From positions 1 to 64,000 of the forward strand of contig SXOA01000155.1 in assembly GCA_005778405.1 (NCBI GenBank): a DNA stretch of 64,000 nt, given 5' to 3'. Shown here one piece after another: positions 63,928 to 64,000 of this stretch. Under the pieces are notes generated by a model that saw nothing but the letters and a program-made list of their open reading frames with translations, was not told where the DNA came from and searched no databases. Position 1 is the first letter of the stretch; each line of letters starts with the position of its first letter. The stretch comes from Planctomycetaceae bacterium (GTDB lineage Bacteria > Planctomycetota > Planctomycetia > Pirellulales > Pirellulaceae). The translations under genes and the position numbers were made by a program.

Positions 63928-64000
63928 GGTGGGTGGAGTGGTGAATGGTGAGTGTAGGACCGCGACTTATTCTAACGGACTTGCCTCTCTCGCTCCTCAT

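Noticed and set aside
1-64000. tRNA, rRNA or riboswitch genes
   Set aside because: No cloverleaf with TTCRANNC loop and CCA-type acceptor pairing or rRNA-like segment was noticed; a covariance-model scan would be needed to exclude small ones.

Overview
The window is a gene-dense, GC-rich stretch of a bacterial chromosome that is almost certainly from a planctomycete (Planctomycetota, probably Pirellulales-like). The signs are a DUF1501 protein, a planctomycete-type cytochrome c domain (PSCyt1), a secreted sulfatase and a sialidase, a CRTAC/FG-GAP giant protein, a BlaI/M56 pair, an ECF sigma/anti-sigma pair, the C1-carrier gene mfnB in a non-methanogen context, and small membrane proteins beginning with an NPYQ motif. 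No tRNA, rRNA or CRISPR array was seen.

Layout. 1-5.3 kb: a truncated glycerol kinase relic, a Tat-exported protein, queA, an RmlD-like reductase and a membrane glycosyltransferase. 5.3-14.7 kb: a KAP-like membrane NTPase; a two-gene unit encoding a SulP transporter fused to an iota-carbonic-anhydrase-like domain plus an SPFH/stomatin protein; a two-component system; a GNAT protein. 14.7-24.3 kb: BlaI/M56 pair with a visible operator, DUF1501, CBS/zinc-ribbon protein, sulfatase, OprP-like porin, and an ArsR-rhodanese sulfur unit whose third gene (MBL-fold persulfide dioxygenase) survives only as 19 codons. 24.3-27.2 kb: anchored methyltransferase, a RAYT (REP-associated Y1 transposase) embedded in REP-like hairpins, a MerR-TPR fusion. 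27.3-34.2 kb: a phage-derived module with HTH/zinc protein, small protein, ABC-ATPase/GNAT fusion, and after an interrupting stretch rich in repeats an HTH (small-terminase-like) protein and a full terminase large subunit, without any capsid, portal or integrase gene. 34.2-42.8 kb: DUF1990, ECF sigma and anti-sigma, two Gly/Pro/Arg-rich exported proteins bracketed by REPs, a lipoprotein, a secretin-like protein, mfnB, BON protein. 42.9-52.4 kb: APS kinase, an SGNH-CocE fusion hydrolase, a type ISP-like DNA methyltransferase, phosphofructokinase, cupin, truncated PSCyt1, lipoprotein, secreted alpha/beta hydrolase. 52.6-64 kb: giant FG-GAP/CRTAC protein, membrane protein, sialidase, CBS protein, aldose epimerase, membrane glycosyltransferases, DJ-1/PfpI protein.

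Two things stand out. First, the SulP transporter (7735-9597) carries in place of the usual STAS domain a C-terminal domain of the CaMKII-association/SnoaL fold ending in an HHSS motif, the signature region of iota-class carbonic anhydrases; next to it is an SPFH scaffold gene. This would be a one-polypeptide bicarbonate transporter plus carbonic anhydrase. Second, the window is saturated with palindromic DNA of at least two kinds: (i) REP-like hairpins with GTAG/CTAC feet, associated with the RAYT gene, several of which supply the stop codon of the preceding gene; and (ii) hairpins whose arms are built of degenerate 6-9-base 'words', different at every locus, found between convergent genes, at gene starts (where they encode signal peptides), and in frame inside the terminase and methyltransferase genes. 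A third, conserved palindrome is inserted in frame in an HTH gene and in the giant FG-GAP gene, in different reading frames. All function assignments are from reading the translated sequence; no database search was run.
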